Assembly (NCBI RefSeq): GCF_900104485.1 | Contig: NZ_FMXQ01000001.1 | Coordinates: 620,001 to 684,000 of the forward strand | Origin: Bauldia litoralis | Lineage (GTDB): Bacteria > Pseudomonadota > Alphaproteobacteria > Rhizobiales > Kaistiaceae | Direction: 5' to 3' | Length of the DNA stretch: 64,000 bases | Shown here: positions 8,398-16,746 of the stretch, one piece after another | How positions within the stretch are numbered: position 1 is the stretch's first letter | Layout of the letters: each line of letters opens with the position of its first letter | Program-made: the position numbers and the translations under genes | Notes under the pieces: generated by a model | Told to the model about the DNA's origin: nothing | The model's database searches: none | The model's input: only the letters and a program-made list of their open reading frames with translations

Positions 8398-9944
8398 TCG
8401 GCCGCCTCCAGCATCTCTTCCTCGATCAGCCGGCGGCTGATCTTGCCGCTGTCCGTCTTCGGCAAGGCGTCGCGGAACTCGATGAATTTTGGCACCATGA
8501 AATCCTCAAGGCCGGTGGAGCAGTGGCGGAGAATGTCGCGTTCGCTGAGGGACGCCCCGGGCGACAGGGCGATCACCGCCTTGAGCGCGTGGCCGAGGAT
8601 CGGGTCGGCGACGCCGACGACGACGGCCTCGGCGATGCCGGGGAGCGCGTAGAGGACATTCTCGACTTCCTTCGGCGAGACCTTCTCGCCGCGCGTCTTG
8701 ATGATGTCGTCCATGCGGCCGATGAAATAGAGGAAGCCGTCGGCGTCGGCCCGGAAGAAATCGCCCGTCCGCAGCACCTTCTCCCATGGGTAGGGGCCGG
8801 GCCGGAGCGCCCTGTCGGTCGCGTCCGGATTCTCCCAGTAGCCGCGCATCACATGCGGGCCGCGGATCATCAGTTCACCGATGACACCGGGGGCGACAGG
8901 CTTGCCCTCGTCGTCGGCGACATAGGCCTGCGTCCCGGGAATGGCGATGCCGACCGAGTCCGGCCGCCGCGCCAGTTCCTCCGGTGGCAGGTAGGTGCAG
9001 CGCTTGCACTCGGTCAGCCCGTACATCGAGAAGATGCGGGCGGAGGGAAACAGCGCCTGGAGCCGCGCGATATGGCTCGGCGGCAGCGCCGCCGCCGTAT
9101 TGGTGACGTAGCGGAGATGGGGAAAGCTGCCGGGCTCGAGGTCGCGCATCTGCAGGATGATCGCCGCCATGGTCGGCACCAGCGGCAGGCCGGTGACCCT
9201 TTCCTCGCTCATCCGGTTGAGGATCGCCTGGGGGAAGGCGAAGGACTTTTCCAGAACCAGCGTCGCCCCGACCATCGCCGCCATCAGCACCTGGTAGAGG
9301 CCGTAGTCGAAGGAGATCGGCAGGACGCCGAGGATGACGTCATCCTCGCGGTTCTCGAGATAGGTGGTGATCGACCCGGCCGCCGCGACGACATTCTGGT
9401 GGGTCATCATCACGCCCTTGGGGAAGCCGGTCGAACCCGAGGTATAGACCAGCATCGCCAGGTCGAGGGTGATGCCGGGCGCCGGCAGCGACACCGGGGT
9501 CTCGTCCGTCACCGCTTCCTCGAAGGACAGCGCACCGGCGGTTGCCGGGCCCTTGCCGCCGATCAGCGCCAGGAAACCCACCGACGGCGCCGAGACCATC
9601 GCCAATGCCGCGGTCGCCGCCAGCCGGCCCTGGGTGACCAGGGCGGCGGCACGGCAATTCTCGAGGACGTAGGCGAGCTTGTCGGCCTTGGTCGAGGGGT
9701 TGATCGGGACAAAGACGGCGCCTGCCTTGAGCACGGCGAAGATCGAAACCACCGCTTCAAAGCAGTTGTCGGTGAAGATCACCACGCGATCGCCTTGGGC
9801 GATACCGCGCGCCAACAGGGCCGCGGCGAGGCGGTCCGACATCAGGTCGAGCTCGGCATAGCTCAGCCGCGTCGTGCCGGCGACCAGCGCTTCCTTCTCC
9901 GGAAGGCGGCGGGCACTGTTGCGAAGAAACTGCTCGACCCGCAT
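8394..9944 (-). CDS. Acyl-AMP ligase (class I adenylate-forming, AMP-binding)
   Basis: A 516-residue ANL-superfamily ligase that activates a carboxylic acid with ATP and presumably loads it on the adjacent carrier protein. Motifs: the P-loop LVYTSGSTGFPKGVM, A5-like SMYGLTECKR, the hinge region GDFFRADADGFLYFIGRMDD followed by IIKTRGEKVSP, and the C-terminal catalytic Lys in KTDSGKISRR. I set the start at the ATG at 9944 (MRVEQFLRNSARRLPEKEAL), which follows the carrier-protein stop by 25 bp. The upstream in-frame extension overlaps that gene and is low-complexity. The acid substrate cannot be read from the sequence. Confidence 0.88.
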   Translation of the reverse strand: MRVEQFLRNSARRLPEKEALVAGTTRLSYAELDLMSDRLAAALLARGIAQGDRVVIFTDNCFEAVVSIFAVLKAGAVFVPINPSTKADKLAYVLENCRAAALVTQGRLAATAALAMVSAPSVGFLALIGGKGPATAGALSFEEAVTDETPVSLPAPGITLDLAMLVYTSGSTGFPKGVMMTHQNVVAAAGSITTYLENREDDVILGVLPISFDYGLYQVLMAAMVGATLVLEKSFAFPQAILNRMSEERVTGLPLVPTMAAIILQMRDLEPGSFPHLRYVTNTAAALPPSHIARLQALFPSARIFSMYGLTECKRCTYLPPEELARRPDSVGIAIPGTQAYVADDEGKPVAPGVIGELMIRGPHVMRGYWENPDATDRALRPGPYPWEKVLRTGDFFRADADGFLYFIGRMDDIIKTRGEKVSPKEVENVLYALPGIAEAVVVGVADPILGHALKAVIALSPGASLSERDILRHCSTGLEDFMVPKFIEFRDALPKTDSGKISRRLIEEEMLEAAE

Positions 9945-9969
9945 GGCGATGCTCGAAGCCGGCCTCGGG

Positions 9970-10245
9970 TCAGGCGGCGACAGAGGCGGACGCGCCCCGC
10001 CGGGAGGCGACATAGGCGACGATGGCGTCGATCGTATCGAGGTTCTCCGGAACGATATCCGCATCGGCGACCTGGATGGCGAAGTCGCTCTCGAGGAAGG
10101 TCACCAGTTCGAGGATGCCGGTCGAGTCGACAAGGCCGGCATCGAGCAGCGACGCCGCGCCGTCGAGGCCGGCGTCCTCTTCGGCGAAGATGAAGTTCTC
10201 GTCGATAAACGCCCGGACCCGGGTTTCGATTTCGGAATTGAGCAT
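9970..10245 (-). CDS. Acyl carrier protein
   Basis: A 91-residue four-helix carrier protein. The 4'-phosphopantetheine site is Ser41 in GLVDSTGILELVTFLE (DS motif, here DST rather than the fatty-acid-synthase DSL), followed by the acidic recognition helix and IVPENLDTIDAIVAYV. It lies between the amidotransferase and the acyl-AMP ligase, so it is a dedicated carrier for the acyl group activated by that ligase and not the housekeeping AcpP. The gap to asnB is 24 bp. Confidence 0.88.
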   Translation of the reverse strand: MLNSEIETRVRAFIDENFIFAEEDAGLDGAASLLDAGLVDSTGILELVTFLESDFAIQVADADIVPENLDTIDAIVAYVASRRGASASVAA

Positions 10246-10269
10246 GAGACGTGCCTTTCTGGACCTCGG

Positions 10270-12231
10270 TTACGCCGCGACGGTGGCAGGGATGTCCGCT
10301 GCCACGTCTTTTGCGAAGCTGTGATGAAGGAGTTGGGTCGAGAGAATGCCGACCATCGCCATGTTGTCGCGGAAACCGAGGAACGACCCCGAGCGGCACT
10401 TGGTGACGAGCTTCTCCACCGAGCGCGGCGCGAAGAATCCAGCATTCGCGATCGCCGCCGGCGAGAGCTGGCCGCTCACATAGTCCGGCGCCTCGGGACC
10501 GACAAAGGCGGGGCTGTCCGGCGCGCGATAGGGCTGCTTGACGCGATCGCCGATCGACGGCGGCAAGATGTCGCCCATCGCCTCGCGCAGGATGTGCTTT
10601 TCCCGCAGGCCGCGGATCTTCAGCCGCGGCGGAATCCGCGAAGCGAATTCGACCAGCCGGTGGTCGAGGAAGGGGAAGCGCCCCTCGACCGAATGGGCCA
10701 TCGCCACCCGGTCGCCCTGGGCCGACAGGATGTAACCGGGCAGGAGATGGGCGGTCTCGAGATACTGCCCCTGCGACAGCGGATGCCAGCGGTGAAAGTC
10801 CGCCGGCAGATGGGCGCGCAGATCGTCGAGCGCATCATAGCCGTGGAGTTCCTCCCGCATTTCGGCGGAGAAGAAGGCCTTGCCGCCGGCGGTTGTCCGG
10901 AAGCGGGGCAGATGCGAGAAGAGCGGGTCGTCGGTCGCCTCCAGCCCGGCGCCGAAGAAGGCGTTGCGGTAGCTCTGCGACTGGCCCTTGAGCGCCGGCA
11001 GGTAGGGATAGAGGCGCTGGAACAGCAACTGCCGCCACTGCGACTTCGGCTGGGCAGCGCAGAAGCGGCGGAGCTTGGCCTCCTTGAAGATGTCGTAGCC
11101 GGCGAAGACCTCGTCGGCCCCCTCGCCGGTCAGAACGACCTTGAACGCATTGTCGCGCACCAGCCTGGAAAGGGCGAAGAGCGGCGCCGGCGCGGTCCGC
11201 AGCAGCGGCTGCTCGGCATGGCGGATCACGTCGGGGAACATCCGGCCGATATCGGCGGTCCGGCACGGCACGGCTGTATGATCGGTGCCGAGCGCCCGCA
11301 CCATTTCCGACTGGAAGGCGCTCTCGTCGAATTCGCCACTCTCGAAGGTGACCGAGAATGTGCGCAGCCGCTTGGGCTCCATCTGGCGGACAAGGGCCGC
11401 GATGATCGAGGAATCGAGACCGCCGCTGAGATAGGCACCGACCGGCACGTCCGAGCGCAGCCGGATGCGGGTCGCGTCGGTGAGCAGCGCGCGCAGTTCC
11501 TCGGCGATATCCGCCTCGGAGCGATTATCGAGGGCGCCGGTGTCGGCGGCATCGGGATAGTCGAGGCGCCAATAGGGACGGACCGCGACTTCATGCGGGC
11601 TGGCGACCATCCTGTGTGCCGGCGGCAGGCTGCAGATTCCCTTGAAAGCGGTGCGCGGCGCCAGCGGAAACCAGAAGGTGAAGGTCTGGTCGAGCGCCAC
11701 GGGATCGAGTTCGGCGTCGATCCCCGGCACCTCGAAGAGCGCCTTGGCCTCTGACGCGAAGTAGAGGCAGCCGCCGCGCCAGGCATAGAAGAGCGGACGA
11801 ACGCCCATGCGGTCGCGGGCCAGCATGAAGCGCCGGCGACGCCGGTCCCAGAGCGCGAAGGCAAAGTCGCCGTTGAAGGCCGTGACGCAATCCGGACCCA
11901 TCTCCTCATAGGACCGGATGATCACCTCGGTGTCGGACTCCGTGCGGAAGACGTGGCCCCTGGCCATCAGTTCGCGGCGCAGTTCGACGAAGTTAAAGAT
12001 CTCGCCATTGAAGGTGACGACGACGTCGCCGTCGTCATTGGCCATCGGCTGCTGGCCGGTGTCGATATCGATGATCGACAGGCGGGCATGGCCGAGGCCG
12101 ACGCCCGGCTCGACATGCGTGCCGCTCTCGTCGGGTCCGCGATGGCGGATGGCGCCAATCATGCGCCGAAGCAGAAGCTCCGGCGGCTGGTGCATGGAGG
12201 GAGTGCCAAAATAGCCGGCGATGCCGCACAT
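10270..12231 (-). CDS. asnB: Asparagine synthase (glutamine-hydrolysing)-like amidotransferase
   Basis: A 653-residue AsnB-family protein. It starts MCGIAGYFG, giving the N-terminal nucleophile Cys2 of the glutaminase domain, with RHRGPDESG, NGEIFNF and SDTEVI as further class-II amidotransferase motifs. The C-terminal synthetase domain has the ATP pyrophosphatase loop YLSGGLDSS (about residue 270) and LTGEGADEVFAGYD. Family members transfer ammonia from glutamine to an AMP-activated carboxylate. In clusters with a dedicated carrier protein and ligase they commonly modify glycans or natural products rather than make asparagine. It heads the operon below an AT-rich promoter region. Confidence 0.88.
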   Translation of the reverse strand: MCGIAGYFGTPSMHQPPELLLRRMIGAIRHRGPDESGTHVEPGVGLGHARLSIIDIDTGQQPMANDDGDVVVTFNGEIFNFVELRRELMARGHVFRTESDTEVIIRSYEEMGPDCVTAFNGDFAFALWDRRRRRFMLARDRMGVRPLFYAWRGGCLYFASEAKALFEVPGIDAELDPVALDQTFTFWFPLAPRTAFKGICSLPPAHRMVASPHEVAVRPYWRLDYPDAADTGALDNRSEADIAEELRALLTDATRIRLRSDVPVGAYLSGGLDSSIIAALVRQMEPKRLRTFSVTFESGEFDESAFQSEMVRALGTDHTAVPCRTADIGRMFPDVIRHAEQPLLRTAPAPLFALSRLVRDNAFKVVLTGEGADEVFAGYDIFKEAKLRRFCAAQPKSQWRQLLFQRLYPYLPALKGQSQSYRNAFFGAGLEATDDPLFSHLPRFRTTAGGKAFFSAEMREELHGYDALDDLRAHLPADFHRWHPLSQGQYLETAHLLPGYILSAQGDRVAMAHSVEGRFPFLDHRLVEFASRIPPRLKIRGLREKHILREAMGDILPPSIGDRVKQPYRAPDSPAFVGPEAPDYVSGQLSPAAIANAGFFAPRSVEKLVTKCRSGSFLGFRDNMAMVGILSTQLLHHSFAKDVAADIPATVAA

Positions 12232-12426
12232 CGGGAGTGCTTTCCGCGCTGGGTCCGCATAGGGACAATTTACAGAAAACGCATCGCGAAAAGATTAGCG
12301 AGGCGCTCGTTACATTACAAAACCAAACAAATGACAACGTAAATATTAACTTACACCGCAGCGGGTAAGGTTAACCAAACGTTGATCGTTGGCTTTGAAA
12401 GTCTAGCAGCAGTGACTAGACCACAA
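12232..12426. promoter_or_regulatory. AT-rich intergenic region upstream of asnB
   Basis: About 195 bp that is visibly more AT-rich than the rest of the window, between the GNAT gene and asnB. It probably holds the asnB operon promoter. A near-palindrome GTAAATATTAAC lies at 12339-12350 and could be an operator. No single -35/-10 pair stands out with normal spacing. Confidence 0.45.
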
Positions 12427-13578
12427 TCAGATAAACAAACCGCCAATAAGCGCCGACCACGACTCGCCAGCGAGTCCGGTGATCAAGGCTTCGCCGCCAT
12501 GGATCGGGGCGAAGAGGTCGCCGCGACGCGCGTGAACGACCATCGACGACGCATGCAGGAACACCGCGCGCCGCCGCAGGAGGAGATCGGCGAATTCCGG
12601 CTGGACCCGTCCCCTGATCGCGACGGCGCCGCGCCGCTTCGCATCGGCGAAGAGGTCGTCGACGACACGCTCCGCGGATTTTGGCGCGGCGAAGATGTCG
12701 AGAACGAAGGCGACGCCGCCGGGCCGGACGCAATAGAGATAGGCGCCGGCCAATCCGCCCTTGCGGTCGCGGACGACGCGGCAGACCAGCGGGCCGTAGC
12801 GTTCCTTTTCCGACGCCTGCGCGACGAACCACAACAGGCTGTCGCGGTCCCAGTCCGGCCTGAGCCGGTAGGGCAGCGACAGGGCGAGCAGCGCGTCCAC
12901 CAAGTCCTCGGCGTCGACATCGCTGCCTTCGTCGAAAGTCGCGTCGATGCGCAGCGGATTGGCGCGAACGCGCGCGGCGCACCAGTCGAAGACACCGGCA
13001 AAGGGACGCAGGAGCGCGGCCATCCGGAAACGCCGGGTCAGGCTCGCCAGGGCAAGGCCGGCCGGCTTGATCACCCGCAGCCATTCCATGCTGTAGGCGG
13101 CTTCGGTTCGCCCGCCGAGTTTTTCCCACATGACCTGGGAGATCTCGTTGGCGGATTCGCTCAGCGACAGGTCCTGGACGCCGTTGAGATAGGAGCGCAG
13201 CAGCCGGGCGCCCATCACCGGGTTGCCGATCGACTTGTCGACCATCAGCGTCCCGCCGACGGCGGCGCTGACCGGCGCACCGTCGAACAGGAGGCGCAGC
13301 GGCCGAACGGCGATGAAGCCCGACACCGCGCCATCGGGGCCGGCAAAAACCAGTGACGGCAAGTCGGGATCCCGCCAGGGGTGCTCGAACAGCTCACGCC
13401 GCAACAAGACCTCCAGCGGCCTGCCGCCGGCCTTCAGGCGATCGGTGAAGGTCGCGCGAAACAGGCGCGCGACGGCGGGAATGTCCTCGATGGTACAGGG
13501 GCGAACGCCGCCCGCTGCCGACGGGGTGGCCGCCGCATCGAGCGCATTGCCGCCCGGGGCAAGTGCGGCATCAAGCAT
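12427..13578 (-). CDS. GNAT family acetyltransferase, two-domain
   Basis: A 383-residue protein with a GNAT-like N-terminal domain (IPAVARLFRATF, LVFAGPDGAVSGFIAVRPLRL, VGGTLMVDKSIGNPVMGARLLRSY) and a second, more divergent GNAT-like half (LVCRVVRDRKGGLAGAYLYCV, VAFVLDIFAAPKS). Tandem GNAT folds of this size often transfer acyl groups to sugars or amines. The start at the ATG 13578 (MLDAALAPGG) was chosen; the upstream frame is Arg/Cys-rich and unlikely. It lies upstream of the asnB operon on the same strand with a 195-bp AT-rich gap, so it may be a functional partner but probably not the same transcript. Confidence 0.65.
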   Translation of the reverse strand: MLDAALAPGGNALDAAATPSAAGGVRPCTIEDIPAVARLFRATFTDRLKAGGRPLEVLLRRELFEHPWRDPDLPSLVFAGPDGAVSGFIAVRPLRLLFDGAPVSAAVGGTLMVDKSIGNPVMGARLLRSYLNGVQDLSLSESANEISQVMWEKLGGRTEAAYSMEWLRVIKPAGLALASLTRRFRMAALLRPFAGVFDWCAARVRANPLRIDATFDEGSDVDAEDLVDALLALSLPYRLRPDWDRDSLLWFVAQASEKERYGPLVCRVVRDRKGGLAGAYLYCVRPGGVAFVLDIFAAPKSAERVVDDLFADAKRRGAVAIRGRVQPEFADLLLRRRAVFLHASSMVVHARRGDLFAPIHGGEALITGLAGESWSALIGGLFI

Positions 13579-13699
13579 GTGGAACTGGCATCGGCACGTG
13601 GTGGCCGACCTCACGCAACGCCGGTCACAGCGCCGGCCGTCCACCCTGCCATGTCTGACCCTAACGAAGTCTTGCGAGGATCGGCCGGTATCGCCGCGG

Positions 13700-14491
13700 T
13701 CACACCGTCTTCAGCATGCCGCCGTCGACGAAATAGGTCGAGCCGACGCTGTAGGACGCCTTGTCGGAGCAGAGAAAGACGAAGAAATGCGCCAGTTCCT
13801 CGGGCGTGGCGAAGCGCTTGATCGCCGCATCCTCCTCGGCGATCGCCTTGAGGACGGCCTGCCAGTCGCCGCCCGTATCGGCGCTCATGGCCTTGGCATG
13901 GGTTACCCAGTCGACCGTCATGATCAGGCCGGGATTGACGCAGTTGACGCGGATGTTGTCCGGAATCACTTCGTTCGCCAGCGTCTTGGAGAACATCATC
14001 AACGCCGCCTTGGTGGTGTTGTAGATCGGCTCGTACCAGATTGGCTGGACGGCACAGATCGAGGCGTTGTGGAGGATGACGCCGCCGCCGCGGCTCTTCA
14101 TCGACGGCACCAGACCGCGCGCCAGGCGCACCGCCGCCATGACGTGGAGCTCCCAGAAATACTGCCACTTGTCGTCCGGCGCGTCCTGGATGGTCTCGTT
14201 GGTGCCCTTGCCGGCATTGTTGACCAGGATATCGGCGCCGCCGAACGCCTCCTCGGTCGCGGCGACCAGCGCGGCACAGCCTTCGGCGGTGGCAACATCG
14301 CAGGCGACGCCGATGGCGCGAACGCCATGAGCGCTGGCGACACGGGCCGCCTCGTCCGCGACCCGGTCCGCCTGACGCGCCGCCAGTACCAGGTGCGCGC
14401 CTTCGGCCGCCAGGCCTTCGGCAACCGCGAGGCCGATACCGACGCTGCCGCCGGTGATCACCGCGACCTTGTCCGTCAAGCCGAGGTCCAT
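13700..14491 (-). CDS. Short-chain dehydrogenase/reductase (SDR)
   Basis: A 263-residue classical SDR: TGGSVGIG (13-20) for the dinucleotide, NNAG (91-94), and the catalytic Ser144, Tyr157 and Lys161 (YNTTK). AARQ after the second strand suggests NADP or NAD ambiguity. The C-terminus FLCSDKASYSVGSTYFVDGG is standard. It follows the frcA-like ATPase gene by 70 bp and probably ends that operon, taking the place of the kinase found in the S. meliloti frc operon. It probably oxidises or reduces the imported sugar or polyol; which one is not determined. Confidence 0.88.
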   Translation of the reverse strand: MDLGLTDKVAVITGGSVGIGLAVAEGLAAEGAHLVLAARQADRVADEAARVASAHGVRAIGVACDVATAEGCAALVAATEEAFGGADILVNNAGKGTNETIQDAPDDKWQYFWELHVMAAVRLARGLVPSMKSRGGGVILHNASICAVQPIWYEPIYNTTKAALMMFSKTLANEVIPDNIRVNCVNPGLIMTVDWVTHAKAMSADTGGDWQAVLKAIAEEDAAIKRFATPEELAHFFVFLCSDKASYSVGSTYFVDGGMLKTV

Positions 14492-14561
14492 GGTCGCGCG
14501 CCCTGCCTGTTCGTAAGGAAAGCCGTCCGGACCGCGCTTCAGGCGATCCGGACGAAGAGGA

Positions 14562-15362
14562 TCAGGCGGCTGCCATCTCGTCCGCCATCGGCGGCGGCGG
14601 CATGGCGCCGGTCATGATCGCCACCGCGTCGGCCATCGAGTAGTCCTTCGGGTCGATCACCGCGATCCGGCGGCCGAGCCGATGAATATGGATGCGGTCG
14701 GCGACCTCGAAGACATGCGGCATGTTATGGCTGATCAGGATGATCGGCAGGCCGCGCTTCTTGACGTCGAGCATGAGCTCGAGCACGCGGCGCGATTCCT
14801 TGACGCCGAGTGCCGCGGTCGGCTCATCCAGGATGATCACCTTGCTGCCGAACGCCGCGGCGCGCGCCACCGCGACGCCCTGACGCTGGCCGCCGGAAAG
14901 CGTTTCCACCGGCTGCTTGATGTTCTGGATGGTCAGCAGGCCGAGCGCACTGAGTTGCTCGCGCGCCCGCTTCTGCATGCCCGAACGGTCGAGCAAGCGG
15001 AACCATTTCCCCATCGCCCCGCCCTTGCGCGTCTCGCGGCCGAGAAACATGTTGTCGGCGATCGACAGGGCCGGCGCCAGCGCCAGATCCTGATAGACCG
15101 TTTCGATGCCGGCCTCGCGCGCGTCGAGAGGACTGCGGAAGTGAACGGGCTTGCCGTCCATCAGCACCTCGCCCGAATCCGGAATGACCGCCCCGGCGAG
15201 CACCTTGATCAGGGACGACTTTCCGGCACCGTTGTCGCCGATCACGCCGAGAATCTCATTGGGCATGAGGTCGAAATCGGCGTGATCAAGGGCGGTGACC
15301 CGGCCGTAGCGCTTGACGAGGTCGCGCGCCTGGAGGATCGGCTTGACGACATCGGTGCTCAT
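14562..15362 (-). CDS. frcA: Sugar ABC transporter ATP-binding protein, FrcA-like
   Basis: A 266-residue single-domain ATPase of the CUT2 (ribose/fructose) class. Walker A GDNGAGKSS (42-50), signature LSGGQRQGVAVARA, Walker B VIILDEPTAALG and the switch region LISHNMPHVFEVADRIHIHRLGR. The stretch FRSPLDAREAGIETVYQ plus NMFLGRE is very close to FrcA of S. meliloti (fructose, mannose, ribose uptake). Most CUT2 ATPases are duplicated and about 500 residues; FrcA is single, as here. The start ATG (15360-15362) overlaps the permease stop (ATGA). Confidence 0.9.
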   Translation of the reverse strand: MSTDVVKPILQARDLVKRYGRVTALDHADFDLMPNEILGVIGDNGAGKSSLIKVLAGAVIPDSGEVLMDGKPVHFRSPLDAREAGIETVYQDLALAPALSIADNMFLGRETRKGGAMGKWFRLLDRSGMQKRAREQLSALGLLTIQNIKQPVETLSGGQRQGVAVARAAAFGSKVIILDEPTAALGVKESRRVLELMLDVKKRGLPIILISHNMPHVFEVADRIHIHRLGRRIAVIDPKDYSMADAVAIMTGAMPPPPMADEMAAA

Positions 15363-16435
15363 AGCGAAATCCTCCGGATCCACTGGTCGCTGGCGACGGC
15401 GACGATGATCAGCACGCCGACCGCGAATTCCTGCCAAAGCGCGTCGAGACCCGCCAATGCCAGACCACTTCGGAACACGCCGACGATCAGCGCCCCGATC
15501 AGCGTGCCGACGATCGAGCCGCGCCCGCCGAACAGGCTGGTGCCGCCGATCACCACCGCGGTAATCGAATCGAGGTTGGCGTTGAACCCGCTATTCGGAC
15601 TGATCGCGCCGATGCGGCCGATCAGGATCCAGCCGCCAATGGCGCAGATCAGGCCGGCGATGACATAGACCGCGATCAGGGTGCGACTGGTGTTGATGCC
15701 GGCCAGCCTGGCGGCGTCTGGATCGTCGCCTATCGCGTATATATGTCGCCCGAAGGCTGTTCGGTTGAGCATGTACCAGACCAGCGCCGCCAGGAGCAGC
15801 ATGACGATCGAGCCGAAGGTCAGCCGCGCCGCGCCGATCGGGATCGCATTTCCGGTCCATTGCAGGAATGAGGCGACCGCCTCGACCTCCTGCTGACGCA
15901 GCGACTGGCTCTTCGAATAGAAGAGGACGAGCGCGCCGAAGATGCTCCAGGTTCCGAGGGTGACAATGAATGGCGGCAGCTTGAGCCGGGTCACCAGCAG
16001 GCCGTTGAGGTAGCCGCAGGCCATGCCGGTCGCCAGTCCGAGCGGGAAGGCGATTCCCACGGGAACGCCGCTCACCACCGCCAGACGGCCCATGACGATC
16101 GACGACAGGATCATGATCGCGCCGACCGAAAGGTCGATGCCGGCGGTGAGAATGATCAGCGTCTGGGCGATGCCCAGCGTGCCGATGATCGTCACCTGCT
16201 GCAGCACCAGCGACAGGTTGAACGGTGCAAAGAACCGATCGCCGACAATCGCGCTGAACACGCCGATCGTGAAAAGCAGAACGATGAACGGAACCGCCGT
16301 CGGATAGGCATGGAGGAAATGATGGACGCGGCGAAGCACCGTCGCGCGGTCTTCCTCGAAGACCACCGCATCTTCGGATCCCGGCAGAACCTTTTCAAAT
16401 TCAGCCGGACCGCGAGTCTCGTTTGTCGTGTTCAT
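15359..16435 (-). CDS. frcC: Sugar ABC transporter permease, FrcC-like
   Basis: A 358-residue RbsC/FrcC-type inner-membrane permease with about 9-10 hydrophobic segments. Signature parts: QTLIILTAGIDLSVGAIM, KLPPFIVTLGTW, GRHIYAIGDDPDAARLAGI and AVVIGGTSLFGGRGSIVGT. The polar N-terminus NETRGPAEFEKVL is shared with FrcC. The ATG at 16435 (MNTTNETRG) is preferred to an upstream in-frame start. It is the first gene after the divergent regulatory region. In the S. meliloti frcBCA order a periplasmic binding protein gene (frcB) would precede it; none is present in this window. Confidence 0.9.
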   Translation of the reverse strand: MNTTNETRGPAEFEKVLPGSEDAVVFEEDRATVLRRVHHFLHAYPTAVPFIVLLFTIGVFSAIVGDRFFAPFNLSLVLQQVTIIGTLGIAQTLIILTAGIDLSVGAIMILSSIVMGRLAVVSGVPVGIAFPLGLATGMACGYLNGLLVTRLKLPPFIVTLGTWSIFGALVLFYSKSQSLRQQEVEAVASFLQWTGNAIPIGAARLTFGSIVMLLLAALVWYMLNRTAFGRHIYAIGDDPDAARLAGINTSRTLIAVYVIAGLICAIGGWILIGRIGAISPNSGFNANLDSITAVVIGGTSLFGGRGSIVGTLIGALIVGVFRSGLALAGLDALWQEFAVGVLIIVAVASDQWIRRISL

Positions 16436-16746
16436 TCCCCCACCTGCCCCCCAAGACAATGACGGGAAGGGCGGCCGAGGTCGGTCGCTCTTCCCTGTTT
16501 ACGCAGTCTAGTCACTATTCGAACGGAAATCAGCCCCGGCGAAGCGTGATACCGCCCGATGTATCGATCGACGGCTCGCCACGCAACATCCCGACCGCCA
16601 TCACGCCGACACCGTCATACAGAGACGGGCTTTCTGTCAATATTAAATCGACCGGATTTACTTATTGGCAGTAAAATGCTGTCTATCCATCGTTGAAAGC
16701 TTGCCGGAACACCCTTGCGACGGGTGGCCGGCTGCAAGGAGGGACG
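16436..16746. promoter_or_regulatory. Divergent promoter region between frcC and the ROK regulator
   Basis: A 311-bp gene-free region between divergent genes. It contains a 17-bp inverted repeat, TAAATC-gaccg-GATTTA (16644-16660), inside an AT-rich stretch, 87 bp upstream of the ROK start. ROK repressors bind AT-rich palindromes, so this is a reasonable operator candidate. No second copy was seen in the window. Start-proximal AAGGAGGGACG (16737-16746) is the ribosome site that fixes the regulator's ATG at 16747. Confidence 0.5.

Noticed and set aside
6277-12231. Operon considered as a non-ribosomal peptide or polyketide cluster
   Set aside because: There is no condensation, ketosynthase or thioesterase domain; only a free-standing ligase and carrier protein.
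12427-13644. Longer GNAT protein starting at 13644
   Set aside because: The extra 22 residues are Cys/Arg-rich and non-conserved in character; ATG at 13578 gives a normal start.
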